This document shows positions 1-6,945 of a stretch of 7,341 bases of DNA, one piece after another. A program made the position numbers and the translations under genes. Origin of the DNA: CAZZIZ01 sp964654535. Lineage in GTDB: Bacteria; Bacteroidota; Bacteroidia; Chitinophagales; UBA2359. The DNA lies in contig CAZZIZ010000170.1 of assembly GCA_964654535.1 (NCBI GenBank), positions 1-7,341 of the forward strand, read 5' to 3'. Numbering within the stretch: position 1 is the stretch's first letter; every line of letters starts with the position of its first letter. The notes beneath the pieces are model-generated. The model had not been told where the DNA came from, did not search any database, and was given only the letters and a program-made list of their open reading frames with translations.

Positions 1-1514
1 GCATCACACATGATGATGGTTTTTTTGTAGCGCAGCTTATCCGTGTTCAGCGTTTTATCTTCTTGCATAAAAACACCGAGCGCGGTATAAATATTCTTAA
101 TCTCTTCGTTCTCGTAAATCTTGTATTCCATCGCCTTTTCTACATTGAGAATCTTTCCTCTCAATGGTAAAATGGCTTGGAAGTTTCTATCTCTTCCTTG
201 TTTCGCGGTACCACCCGCCGAGTCTCCCTCAACCAAGTACAACTCACAAACTTCAGGATCACGACCAGAACAATCTGCCAGCTTTCCCGGTAAGCCAGAG
301 CCAGACAAGGCTCCCTTTCTTTGAACCAAGTCACGTGCTTTTCTTGCAGCGTTACGAGCAGTAGCAGCCAGCACCACCTTGTTCATTATCGTTTTTGCCA
401 TCTTGGGGTTCTCCTCCAAGAAATTGTTCATGGCCTCACCACAAATAGATTCAACAACCCCCGTTACTTCACTGTTACCCAGTTTAGTTTTCGTTTGTCC
501 CTCAAACTGTGGCTCAGGAACCTTTACAGAAATAAGTGCAGTAAGACCTTCACGAAAATCCTCACCGCTAATTTGAAACTTAAGCTTCTTAAAAAAGCCA
601 TTTTTCTCTCCGTAGCTTTTGAAAGTTCTAGTCAGTGCTCTTCTAAAACCTGCTACGTGTGTTCCACCTTCAATCGTATTTATATTGTTTACGTAAGAGT
701 GAATATTCTCGTTGTAGGTCGTATTGTATTGTAAAGCCACCTCGCAAGTCACAGAATCTTTTTCACCTTCCATATACATTGGTTCTGGAATGAGCGCAGT
801 TCTAGTGGCATCTAAGTATTGAACAAACTCAGTCAATCCACCTTCCGAATAAAACTCTAGAGATCTCAAAGAGCCATCTTCTTCTTTCTCGCGTTCGTCG
901 GTAAGTTTCAAACGAATACCGCGATTTAAGAAAGACAACTCCCTTAATCTACCTGCCAGGGTTTCAAAGTTGTATTCGCTTACATTAAAAATGCTCGAAT
1001 CTGGTAAGAAGGTAACCTGGGTTCCACTCTTGTCACTAGTCCCAACTTCTTTTACATCGTATTGCGGCTTACCAATTTTGTATTCCTGCTGGTAAATTTT
1101 ACCGTCTCTGTGTACCTGTACTTTCAAGTCAGACGACAATGCGTTCACACAACTAACCCCAACACCGTGCAGACCACCAGAAACCTTATAAGAACCTTTA
1201 TCGAACTTACCGCCGGCGTGTAGTACGGTCATCACAACCTCAAGCGCAGAACGCTTCTCCTTTTTGTGCATGGCCACCGGAATACCACGACCGTCGTCTT
1301 GAACGGTAATAGAGTTGTTCTTGTGTATGATCACATCAATAAGCGAACAATGCCCTGCTAAGGCCTCATCTATAGAGTTGTCAACGACTTCGTAGACCAA
1401 GTGGTGAAGCCCCTTCACCCCTATATCTCCGATGTACATGGCAGGCCTTTTTCGTACCGCTTCTAAGCCTTCTAATACCTGTATACTATCGGCACCGTAA
1501 TTTGTCTCGGTCAT
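1..1514 (-). CDS. gyrB: DNA gyrase subunit B, C-terminal part cut off by the window edge
   Basis: ATPase subunit of DNA gyrase. With GyrA it introduces negative supercoils by ATP-driven strand passage in the cytoplasm. I translated the minus strand by hand from ATG at 1514, giving 504 complete codons. The GHKL ATPase domain holds E42 and N46 (YEVVDN), D73/R76/G77 (QDDGRGIP), K103, K110 and the GGLHGVGV lid at 113-120. The transducer domain has the QTK loop at 340-342, whose lysine contacts ATP. The TOPRIM domain begins with EGDSAGG, catalytic glutamate E429, and GKLADC is at 410-415. The reading frame leaves the window in the IIMCDA segment, just before the expected DVDGSHI metal-binding motif. 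Roughly a fifth to a quarter of a usual 640-650 residue protein is therefore missing. ATP-site numbering matches E. coli GyrB almost exactly. No Shine-Dalgarno sequence is visible, and ATG 1514 fits the family start. ParE is the main alternative, but the motifs and the N-terminus favour GyrB. Confidence 0.96.
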   Translation of the reverse strand, partial: MTETNYGADSIQVLEGLEAVRKRPAMYIGDIGVKGLHHLVYEVVDNSIDEALAGHCSLIDVIIHKNNSITVQDDGRGIPVAMHKKEKRSALEVVMTVLHAGGKFDKGSYKVSGGLHGVGVSCVNALSSDLKVQVHRDGKIYQQEYKIGKPQYDVKEVGTSDKSGTQVTFLPDSSIFNVSEYNFETLAGRLRELSFLNRGIRLKLTDEREKEEDGSLRSLEFYSEGGLTEFVQYLDATRTALIPEPMYMEGEKDSVTCEVALQYNTTYNENIHSYVNNINTIEGGTHVAGFRRALTRTFKSYGEKNGFFKKLKFQISGEDFREGLTALISVKVPEPQFEGQTKTKLGNSEVTGVVESICGEAMNNFLEENPKMAKTIMNKVVLAATARNAARKARDLVQRKGALSGSGLPGKLADCSGRDPEVCELYLVEGDSAGGTAKQGRDRNFQAILPLRGKILNVEKAMEYKIYENEEIKNIYTALGVFMQEDKTLNTDKLRYKKTIIMCD

Positions 1515-1553
1515 TTAATCTATTCTGCTGATTATCAATAAAATATGAACAAA

Positions 1554-1561
1554 CGAAGATA
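1554..1561 (-). promoter_or_regulatory. Probable -7 element of the gyrB promoter
   Basis: Read on the minus strand, this is TATCTTCG, one base off the Bacteroidota -7 consensus TAnnTTTG. It lies 39 bases upstream of the gyrB ATG, which would give an untranslated leader of about 30 bases. No TTG lies at the usual 17-23 base distance upstream; the nearest is about 35 bases away. The call therefore rests on the -7 match and the position only. Confidence 0.4.
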
Positions 1562-1689
1562 GGAAAAAGTACTCGATTTTTAGAGCTTTTGAATGACAAT
1601 TTCACTAAGATTTTGCATTCATATCTGCCTCATTTGCAGGGGTTTAAAGCGGCTGATTTTACATCCGAAGACTTGTGCTTAAATAGAAA

Positions 1690-1718
1690 TTGGATTCATC
1701 GCTTTAGTGCTAATTTTG
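1690..1718 (+). promoter_or_regulatory. Bacteroidota-type promoter of pheT
   Basis: A TTG at 1690-1692 is followed after 18 bases by TAATTTTG at 1711-1718. This matches the Bacteroidota primary sigma pattern of a TTG element near -33 and TAnnTTTG near -7, with a 17-23 base spacer. Transcription would start around 1723-1727, leaving a leader of only about 8-12 bases before the pheT ATG. That leaves no room for a T-box, a leader peptide or a Shine-Dalgarno site. The promoter probably also drives the downstream co-directional genes. Confidence 0.65.
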
Positions 1719-1734
1719 TGCACTTAAATCAGCT

Positions 1735-4146
1735 ATGAAAATCTCATTAAACTGGCTCAAAGAATTCATCGAAACAGACCTTTCTGCGGAGGAGATTGGT
1801 GAAATCTTAACCGCGACTGGTCTCGAAGTTGAGGGGCTAGAGCATGTACAAAGTATTCCAGGTGGTCTGGAAGGCCTTGTAGTCGGACACGTTCTTACCG
1901 CAGAAAAACACCCCGATGCAGATCGCTTAAGAGTCACCACCGTCGATGTCGGTGCCGAAGAACCGCTTCCAATTGTTTGCGGCGCACCCAATGTTGCGGC
2001 AGGTCAAAAAGTTATTGTCGCTTTACCAGGAACAACTCTTTATCCAACTGCAGGCGATTCTTTTAAGATTAAAAAAAGTAAAATCAGAGGAGCCGTTTCA
2101 CAAGGAATGATTTGCGCCGAAGACGAAATCGGTTTAGGAACTGACCACGATGGAATAATTGTATTAGATGCTGATGCAAAAGTAGGAACGCCAGCGAAAG
2201 AAATGTTTGAACTCGGTGACGACCATGTCTACGATATCGGCTTAACGCCGAACCGTTCTGATGCTATGGGTCACTTAGGAACAGCGCGTGATTTATATGC
2301 TTACTTAAAAACAAATAGCGGATTTACTGGCGAGTTAAAAATGCCAGTTGTTCCAGAGTTAAATGCTACTGCGAAAATGCCCATCGAGGTTGAGGTGCAA
2401 GATTTCGATTTGTGTCCACGATACATTGGCGTGAGCATTTCTGGAATTGAAGTCAAAGAATCTCCGCAATGGTTGAAAGATCGTTTGAATATTTTGGGTC
2501 ATCGACCCATCAATAATATTGTTGACGCGACCAATTACATTTTATTGGAAACAGGTCAACCGCTACATGCTTTTGACGCGGATAAAATCAGCAATGGAAA
2601 AGTGATTGTGAAGTGCTTAGAAGAAGGTGCAAAATTCGAAACCCTCGATAATGTAGAACGAAAACTCAGCGCAGAAGATTTAATGATTTGTGATGATAAA
2701 GGCGGGCTTTGTATTGCGGGCGTATTTGGTGGAGCCGAATCTGGCGTTACAGAACAAACGAAAAATGTGTTTTTGGAATGTGCCATTTTCAATTCCGTAA
2801 ATATTCGCAAGACTTCTAAGCGTCACGACTTAAGAACCGATGCAGCAACTAAATATGAAAAAGGCGTAGATCCAAATGCAGGTCTAGACATTATAAAGCG
2901 TGCAGCAAAGCTTATAACCGAGCTGGCAGGTGGCGAAATCGCAAGTGAAATCGTTGACCATTACCCTTCGCCAGTTGAACGCCCTAGGGTTACACTGCGT
3001 TATGAGCGATTGAATATAGTCACTGGAACGGTCATCCCAAAAGACAAAGTCAAAACCATAATGGATGGTTTGGATATCCATATCCTTAAAGAGACCGATA
3101 CGGAATTAGAGTTGGCTATCGGAACCAATCGTGCAGATGTTTTGCGAGAGATAGATGTAATTGAAGAGGTGCTGCGTATTTATGGATATGATAATGTTCC
3201 GATTCCACAAGAAGTAAGAAGTACAATTAATTCTGGAAGTGGTACCAACAACTATCAAGTCGATCGCAAGATTGTTTCGTTCTTAAGCGCTCGTGCTTAT
3301 CGCGAAATCATGTCCAATTCCATTAGTAAAAAAGACTACTACCAAGACGACGCGCCATTGGTTGGTTTAATAAATAGTTTAAACAAGAACCTAGAAATTT
3401 TGCGCAATAGTTTGGTCTTCTCGGGACTGGAAGCAATTCAATACAACCGCAATCGACAACATCCTACGATGCGCTTTTTTGAACTCGGACAAGTTTACAC
3501 GGCAGGTGATGAAGGACACAAACAAGAACGCAAGCTTTCCGTTTTTGTAACTGGTAAAAAAGTTCAAGGCCATTGGTCAGAAAAAGACAAGGGTTTTTCA
3601 TTTTTCGATTTGAAAGAAGACATGGAAACACTCTTGACCAGATTGGGAATTGCCAAATGGCAAAACGAATTTGTTGAACAAGGTCTACTGGATTACGGTA
3701 TGAATTATCGTCTGGGCGCTAACGAGTTGCTGACTCTGGGAAAACTAAGCGATACTCAAAAAGAACCCTTTGACATCGCTGATGAGGTCTACTACGCGGA
3801 GTTGGATTTAGATATGGTGTACAGACTCATTGCAAAAAAGGGAGTAACCTTCAGTGCTTTGCCTAAGTACCCAAGTGTCAAAAGGGATTTGGCACTTCTT
3901 ATAAACAAGGACGTGCAGTTTGAACAGGTGCAGAAGATTGGCCTGAAAGCTGGTAAGCGACTGTTGAAAAACATAGAGCTATTTGATATTTATCAAGATA
4001 AGAAGATGGGAGAGGACAAGAAATCCTATGCTGTGAGCTTTACCCTCCAGGACAATGAAAAGACCCTCACAGACAAGGATGTAGATAAGCTTATGGATAA
4101 GCTCATCAAAGAATTTGAATCTCAATTAGGAGCACAGTTGAGATAA
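1735..4146 (+). CDS. pheT: Phenylalanine--tRNA ligase beta subunit
   Basis: Beta chain of the cytoplasmic alpha2-beta2 phenylalanyl-tRNA synthetase. The alpha chain (PheS) holds the main active site, while beta binds tRNA(Phe) and edits mischarged Tyr-tRNA. The 803 residues match the usual bacterial length of about 790-810. Domains in order: N-terminal region starting MKISLNWLKEFI; EMAP-type OB-fold tRNA-binding domain at about 40-155 (VGHVLTAEKHPDADRLRV); B3/B4 editing domain at about 215-395 (GHRPINNIVDATNYILLE, then GQPLHAFD); B5 domain at about 410-490 with the acidic DVLREIDVIEEVLRIYGYD segment; catalytic-like core at about 495-690; and C-terminal FDX-ACB anticodon-binding domain at about 708-803 (KYPSVKRDLALLI, then SYAVSFTLQD). 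The start ATG lies 16 bases after the promoter -7 box and begins the family's conserved N-terminus. No pheS is adjacent, so the two subunits appear to be encoded separately here. Confidence 0.98.
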   Translation: MKISLNWLKEFIETDLSAEEIGEILTATGLEVEGLEHVQSIPGGLEGLVVGHVLTAEKHPDADRLRVTTVDVGAEEPLPIVCGAPNVAAGQKVIVALPGTTLYPTAGDSFKIKKSKIRGAVSQGMICAEDEIGLGTDHDGIIVLDADAKVGTPAKEMFELGDDHVYDIGLTPNRSDAMGHLGTARDLYAYLKTNSGFTGELKMPVVPELNATAKMPIEVEVQDFDLCPRYIGVSISGIEVKESPQWLKDRLNILGHRPINNIVDATNYILLETGQPLHAFDADKISNGKVIVKCLEEGAKFETLDNVERKLSAEDLMICDDKGGLCIAGVFGGAESGVTEQTKNVFLECAIFNSVNIRKTSKRHDLRTDAATKYEKGVDPNAGLDIIKRAAKLITELAGGEIASEIVDHYPSPVERPRVTLRYERLNIVTGTVIPKDKVKTIMDGLDIHILKETDTELELAIGTNRADVLREIDVIEEVLRIYGYDNVPIPQEVRSTINSGSGTNNYQVDRKIVSFLSARAYREIMSNSISKKDYYQDDAPLVGLINSLNKNLEILRNSLVFSGLEAIQYNRNRQHPTMRFFELGQVYTAGDEGHKQERKLSVFVTGKKVQGHWSEKDKGFSFFDLKEDMETLLTRLGIAKWQNEFVEQGLLDYGMNYRLGANELLTLGKLSDTQKEPFDIADEVYYAELDLDMVYRLIAKKGVTFSALPKYPSVKRDLALLINKDVQFEQVQKIGLKAGKRLLKNIELFDIYQDKKMGEDKKSYAVSFTLQDNEKTLTDKDVDKLMDKLIKEFESQLGAQLR

Positions 4147-4178
4147 TATTCTTACTTTGTAACGTAATAATTTGTGAA

Positions 4179-4469
4179 ATGTCAGAGATTAACAAAAGGC
4201 TAGAAGGGATCATCCAAAAGATTAGTCGAACCGTTGATAATTGTGTTGCCTTAGAGGAAGAGAACTTCTTGTTAGAAGAGGAAAACAAAACCTTGCGTAA
4301 GAAGATTCAGGAGAAGGATGTTCGCGAAAAGAAATTAACAGATAAACTCAACATACTAAAACAGTCGAAAGGCGTTTTGATGGAAGGTAAAGAATCGAAG
4401 AAAATGAAAGAACAAATCGATCTTTACTTGAAAGAGATAGATAAATGCATTTCCATGCTCAACGGTTAG
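4179..4469 (+). CDS. Small coiled-coil protein upstream of zapA, function unknown
   Basis: A 96-residue, highly charged, presumably cytoplasmic protein with no signal peptide or membrane segment. Residues 4-67 keep a strict 3-4 heptad spacing: I4, L8, I11, I15, T18, C22, L25, N29, L32, N36, L39, I43, then L53, L57, L60 and L67. Asn at core positions 29 and 36 suggests a register-fixed, perhaps dimeric coil. The EEEN motif occurs twice, exactly one heptad apart (26-29 and 33-36). After a Gly/Lys-rich break (about 64-75), a second helix at 76-94 ends in YLKEIDKCISMLNG, which resembles the C-terminus I recall for small Bacteroidota proteins beside zapA. The gene starts 32 bases after pheT and ends 49 bases before zapA on the same strand. 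Its size, coil and position resemble ZapA partners such as ZapB in E. coli and ZauP in Caulobacter. A division role is inference from context, and no domain name is claimed. Confidence 0.88.
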   Translation: MSEINKRLEGIIQKISRTVDNCVALEEENFLLEEENKTLRKKIQEKDVREKKLTDKLNILKQSKGVLMEGKESKKMKEQIDLYLKEIDKCISMLNG

Positions 4470-4518
4470 TTGGCTTGGATAATGTTGGAGTAACACTAAT
4501 ACTTATTCGGATAGGAAT

Positions 4519-4803
4519 ATGAGCGAAACTAGAAATGTCAATTTGGTGATTGCGGACAGACCGTATCGCATAAAAGTTTCAGCGGACGAAGAGAAGACCG
4601 TAAGAAAAGCAACGCAGTTGATTAAGCAAAAACTTACCGACCTCAAGAAATCCTATCAAGCAAAAGATAAACAAGACTATCTTGCAATGGCAGCACTCAT
4701 GTTCTGTGTAGATAGTATTAACGCCGAAAACAACAAGAACGAAGACTTCACCGAGAAGTTGGACGAGTTGGATGGTTTGCTAAACGTCTTTCTGGAAAAG
4801 TAA
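4519..4803 (+). CDS. zapA: Cell division protein ZapA
   Basis: ZapA binds FtsZ and cross-links or bundles its filaments, stabilising the Z-ring at midcell. The 94-residue protein has the family layout. A small N-terminal head at about 5-45 contains VNLVIADRPYRIKVSADEEKT, corresponding to the family's G/D-R-x-Y-x-I/L-x-V pattern followed by an acidic turn and a helix. A long C-terminal helix (about 48-94) contains the YLAMAALMFCVDSINAE stretch expected at the dimer/tetramer interface. The length is normal for the short form without an extra domain. The ATG at 4519 places the beta strand directly after the N-terminus. The gene lies between a coiled-coil gene and rny in a co-directional block, so shared transcription from the pheT promoter is likely, though an internal promoter cannot be excluded. 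Assignment rests on the N-terminal motif, the length and the context. Confidence 0.9.
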   Translation: MSETRNVNLVIADRPYRIKVSADEEKTVRKATQLIKQKLTDLKKSYQAKDKQDYLAMAALMFCVDSINAENNKNEDFTEKLDELDGLLNVFLEK

Positions 4804-4877
4804 TCTCCACTTTTATTTCTTTTACGCCATCTTCGTTTTTAGATATGCTTTTAAGTATGTCACTATAAAAAACAAGA

Positions 4878-6503
4878 ATGGAACCTACAGCTATAATAAT
4901 TTTAGTAGTTGCTGCTTTAGTAGGAATTATCGGCGGATTTTTCGGCGGTAAGACTATAGCTAGCAACCGTGCTTCAGATACTTTGGATAAGGCAAAGGCC
5001 GAGGCGGGCAGAATCGTTGATACTGCTGTGCAAGAAGGTGAAGCCAAAAAGAAGGAAAGACTTCTCGAAGCCAAAGAGAAATTCATCAAGCTAAAATCCG
5101 AAGCCGAAAAAGACATCAATAAGCGCAAGCGTAGCGCTGAGGATATAGAGCGCAAGCTCAAGCAGGAGCGTAATTCTATTAAGCAGAAGAACGACGCCTT
5201 CAAAAACAAAGAGAAAGACCTCGACAAGCAAAGAAACAACCTCAAAGATCAAATGGAGCTTGTTAAGAAGAAGCAAGATGAAATGAGTGAGCGCCGCAAG
5301 CGCTTCGATAAGAAAGAGGCAGAACTCAATCAACAACACGACATAGCCAAAAAAGAATTGATCGAGAAGCTAGAGAAGGTGTCCAACCTTTCTGCTGATG
5401 AGGCCAAGGTTCAATTGATGGACGCTATGAAGCGTAGAGCGGAGACTGAAGGTATGGCTCTGGTCAAAGAAATTATAGATGAGTCAAAACTCAGAGCGAC
5501 CAAAGAAGCTAAGAAGATCATCATTCAGACCATTCAAAGAACCGCGGCTGAGAGTTCTATAGAAAACACGGTTTCTATTTTCAACTTAGAAAGTGACGAT
5601 ATCAAAGGTCAGATCATCGGGCGTGAAGGAAGAAACATTCGTGCGCTGGAAGCGGCTACAGGAGTAGAGATAATTGTAGACGATACCCCAGAGGCAGTTA
5701 TTATTTCTGGTTACGATCCATTGCGCAGAGAATGTGCGCGCTTATCGCTGCACCGTTTAGTAGCCGATGGGAGAATTCACCCAGCACGTATTGAAGAGAT
5801 TGTTGCCAAAACGCGCAAGCAACTCGAACAACAAATTCAGGAGATTGGCGAGCGTACCGTAATTGATTTAAATATTCATGGACTTCACCCACAGCTTATT
5901 CGTTTAGTTGGTAAGATGCGTTACCGTTCTTCTTACGGTCAGAATTTATTAATGCACTCCAGAGAAACCGCAAACCTTTGCGCAACTATGGCTGCAGAAA
6001 TTGGTGCCAACGTAAAGCTTGCAAAACGCGCAGGTCTCTTACACGATATTGGAAAAGTGAGCGAAGACGATCCGGAATTGTCTCACGCACTCTTGGGAAT
6101 GCAACTTTGTGAGAAGTACAAGGAAAACCCAGCGGTGTCTAACGCAGTTGGAGCACACCACGACGAAATAGAAATGAAGTTTTTGATTTCGCCTATCGTG
6201 CAAGCTTGCGATGCGATTTCTGGTTCTCGCCCAGGTGCTCGTCGTGAAATCTTAGAGCAGTACTTAAAGCGAATCAAAGATCTAGAAGATATGGCGCTCG
6301 ACTTCAAAGGAGTGGAGAAGGCATACGCCATACAAGCAGGAAGAGAACTAAGAGTTATTGTTGAGTCGGACAATGTTTCGGACAAGCAGTCGGATGAAAT
6401 TTCTTTCGAGCTTTCACAGAAGATTCAAGACACGATGCAGTATCCAGGACAGATAAAAGTTGTAGTTATTCGCGAAAAGCGCGCTGTAAACTTTGCTAAA
6501 TAG
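4878..6503 (+). CDS. rny: Ribonuclease Y
   Basis: Membrane-anchored endoribonuclease that starts mRNA decay in bacteria with this enzyme. The protein has 541 residues (family usually about 510-530). In order: a single N-terminal membrane segment at about 5-23 with a GG-rich end; a long Lys/Glu/Arg-rich coiled coil at about 30-225; a KH RNA-binding domain at about 230-300 with the GxxG loop IIGREGRN (246-253); an HD phosphohydrolase domain at about 350-450; and the conserved C-terminal region ending YPGQIKVVVIREKRAVNFAK. Metal-ligand candidates are H360 (LLMHSRET), H389-D390 (GLLHDIGK), H403, H427-H428 (GAHHDE) and D445 (ACDAISGSRPGARRE). All key HD residues are present, so the enzyme should be active. 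An in-frame TAA lies 12 bases before ATG 4878, which makes this the first possible ATG. The gene follows zapA by 74 bases, and its last 8 bases overlap the end of the convergent lipoprotein gene. Confidence 0.97.
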   Translation: MEPTAIIILVVAALVGIIGGFFGGKTIASNRASDTLDKAKAEAGRIVDTAVQEGEAKKKERLLEAKEKFIKLKSEAEKDINKRKRSAEDIERKLKQERNSIKQKNDAFKNKEKDLDKQRNNLKDQMELVKKKQDEMSERRKRFDKKEAELNQQHDIAKKELIEKLEKVSNLSADEAKVQLMDAMKRRAETEGMALVKEIIDESKLRATKEAKKIIIQTIQRTAAESSIENTVSIFNLESDDIKGQIIGREGRNIRALEAATGVEIIVDDTPEAVIISGYDPLRRECARLSLHRLVADGRIHPARIEEIVAKTRKQLEQQIQEIGERTVIDLNIHGLHPQLIRLVGKMRYRSSYGQNLLMHSRETANLCATMAAEIGANVKLAKRAGLLHDIGKVSEDDPELSHALLGMQLCEKYKENPAVSNAVGAHHDEIEMKFLISPIVQACDAISGSRPGARREILEQYLKRIKDLEDMALDFKGVEKAYAIQAGRELRVIVESDNVSDKQSDEISFELSQKIQDTMQYPGQIKVVVIREKRAVNFAK

Positions 6504-6909
6504 ATTTTTCCTTGAATTTTGGAGCGGACGTTTTTTTTGACTTCCCAGATTTACGAGAAGAATAGTCGCTCAATTTGCTTTCAACCTTTTCATAGATCTC
6601 TTGCATCTCGGTTGGGTGAGACATGTAATATTCTAGGCTCTGATTAAACTCCTCGTGCGTTACTTCGTGAATGGTAAATATTGAAGCGTAGTAATTTTCA
6701 ATAGTATCAAAGCGAAAAGAATCCCTTTTCAAAATATTGTCTTTCACTAAAGTTTCCGCCAAGTGGGCATCGGCAAGTATATCCACCATTTTATCGGCAG
6801 GAATTTGTGAACTCGTATTTTTGTTCTGAAAGTCAGATTGAATCTCACAAGCAGAGAAGCCAGCAAGGGCCATCAGAACAAGAAGCAATAATTGAACGGG
6901 TTTAAGCAA
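6496..6909 (-). CDS. Small DUF4296-like lipoprotein
   Basis: Predicted secreted lipoprotein of unknown function. I place the start at TTG 6909, giving 137 residues. This yields a compact type II signal peptide: MLKPV, a Leu-rich core, then AGFSAC, with lipidated Cys21. The only upstream in-frame ATG found, at 6981, would add 24 residues before the signal sequence and overlap the divergent yggS by 36 bases. TTG 6954 would also overlap yggS. The mature part starts with a Ser/Asn/Gln-rich linker. A helical region at about 36-120 follows, with ADKMVDILADAHLAE and then IFTIHEVTHEEFNQSLEYY and HPTEMQEIYEKV, a pattern I recognise from the Bacteroidota DUF4296 family. The tail is Lys/Ser-rich. No clear surface-export signal follows Cys21, so inner-leaflet outer-membrane placement is more likely, though this is inference. 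The stop at 6496-6498 lies inside the last codons of rny. The gene itself is well supported; the exact start is uncertain. Confidence 0.85.
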   Translation of the reverse strand: MLKPVQLLLLVLMALAGFSACEIQSDFQNKNTSSQIPADKMVDILADAHLAETLVKDNILKRDSFRFDTIENYYASIFTIHEVTHEEFNQSLEYYMSHPTEMQEIYEKVESKLSDYSSRKSGKSKKTSAPKFKEKSI

Positions 6910-6945
6910 ATCAGGGTTTTTAATAAAAGTAAGTAGATTAAAGAA

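Larger units (their letters stand above)
1515..1734. other. Divergent intergenic region between gyrB and pheT
   Basis: This is a 220-base, AT-rich gap between two genes transcribed away from each other. It holds the pheT promoter near its right end and a gyrB -7 candidate near its left end. A 29-codon open frame at 1593-1682 (plus strand) has only one Phe codon and no terminator hairpin after it, so it does not look like an attenuator. A weak inverted repeat, GAATG at 1591-1595 and CATTC at 1616-1620, may be chance. I see no riboswitch or RNA gene. Confidence 0.7.

Noticed and set aside
321..734. A 137-codon open frame on the plus strand
   Set aside because: It is fully antisense to the gyrB coding sequence, which is supported by motifs throughout. 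The translated sequence shows no recognisable domain.
1593..1682. A 29-codon open frame upstream of pheT as a possible Phe leader peptide
   Set aside because: It has only one Phe codon, no terminator or antiterminator hairpin follows it, and the best pheT promoter lies downstream of it.
4804..4877. Possible 6S RNA gene beside zapA, as seen in gammaproteobacteria
   Set aside because: The gap is only 74 bases and shows no long hairpin, far too short for the roughly 180-base 6S RNA.
4748..5245. A 165-codon open frame on the minus strand
   Set aside because: It lies opposite the end of zapA and the Lys/Glu-rich coiled-coil part of rny. Its Leu/Ser/Phe-rich translation is the typical antisense shadow of such codons.
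6504..6540. Possible rho-independent terminator for rny ending in a run of eight T
   Set aside because: No stable GC-rich stem precedes the T run, and the run is explained by Lys codons of the convergent lipoprotein gene.
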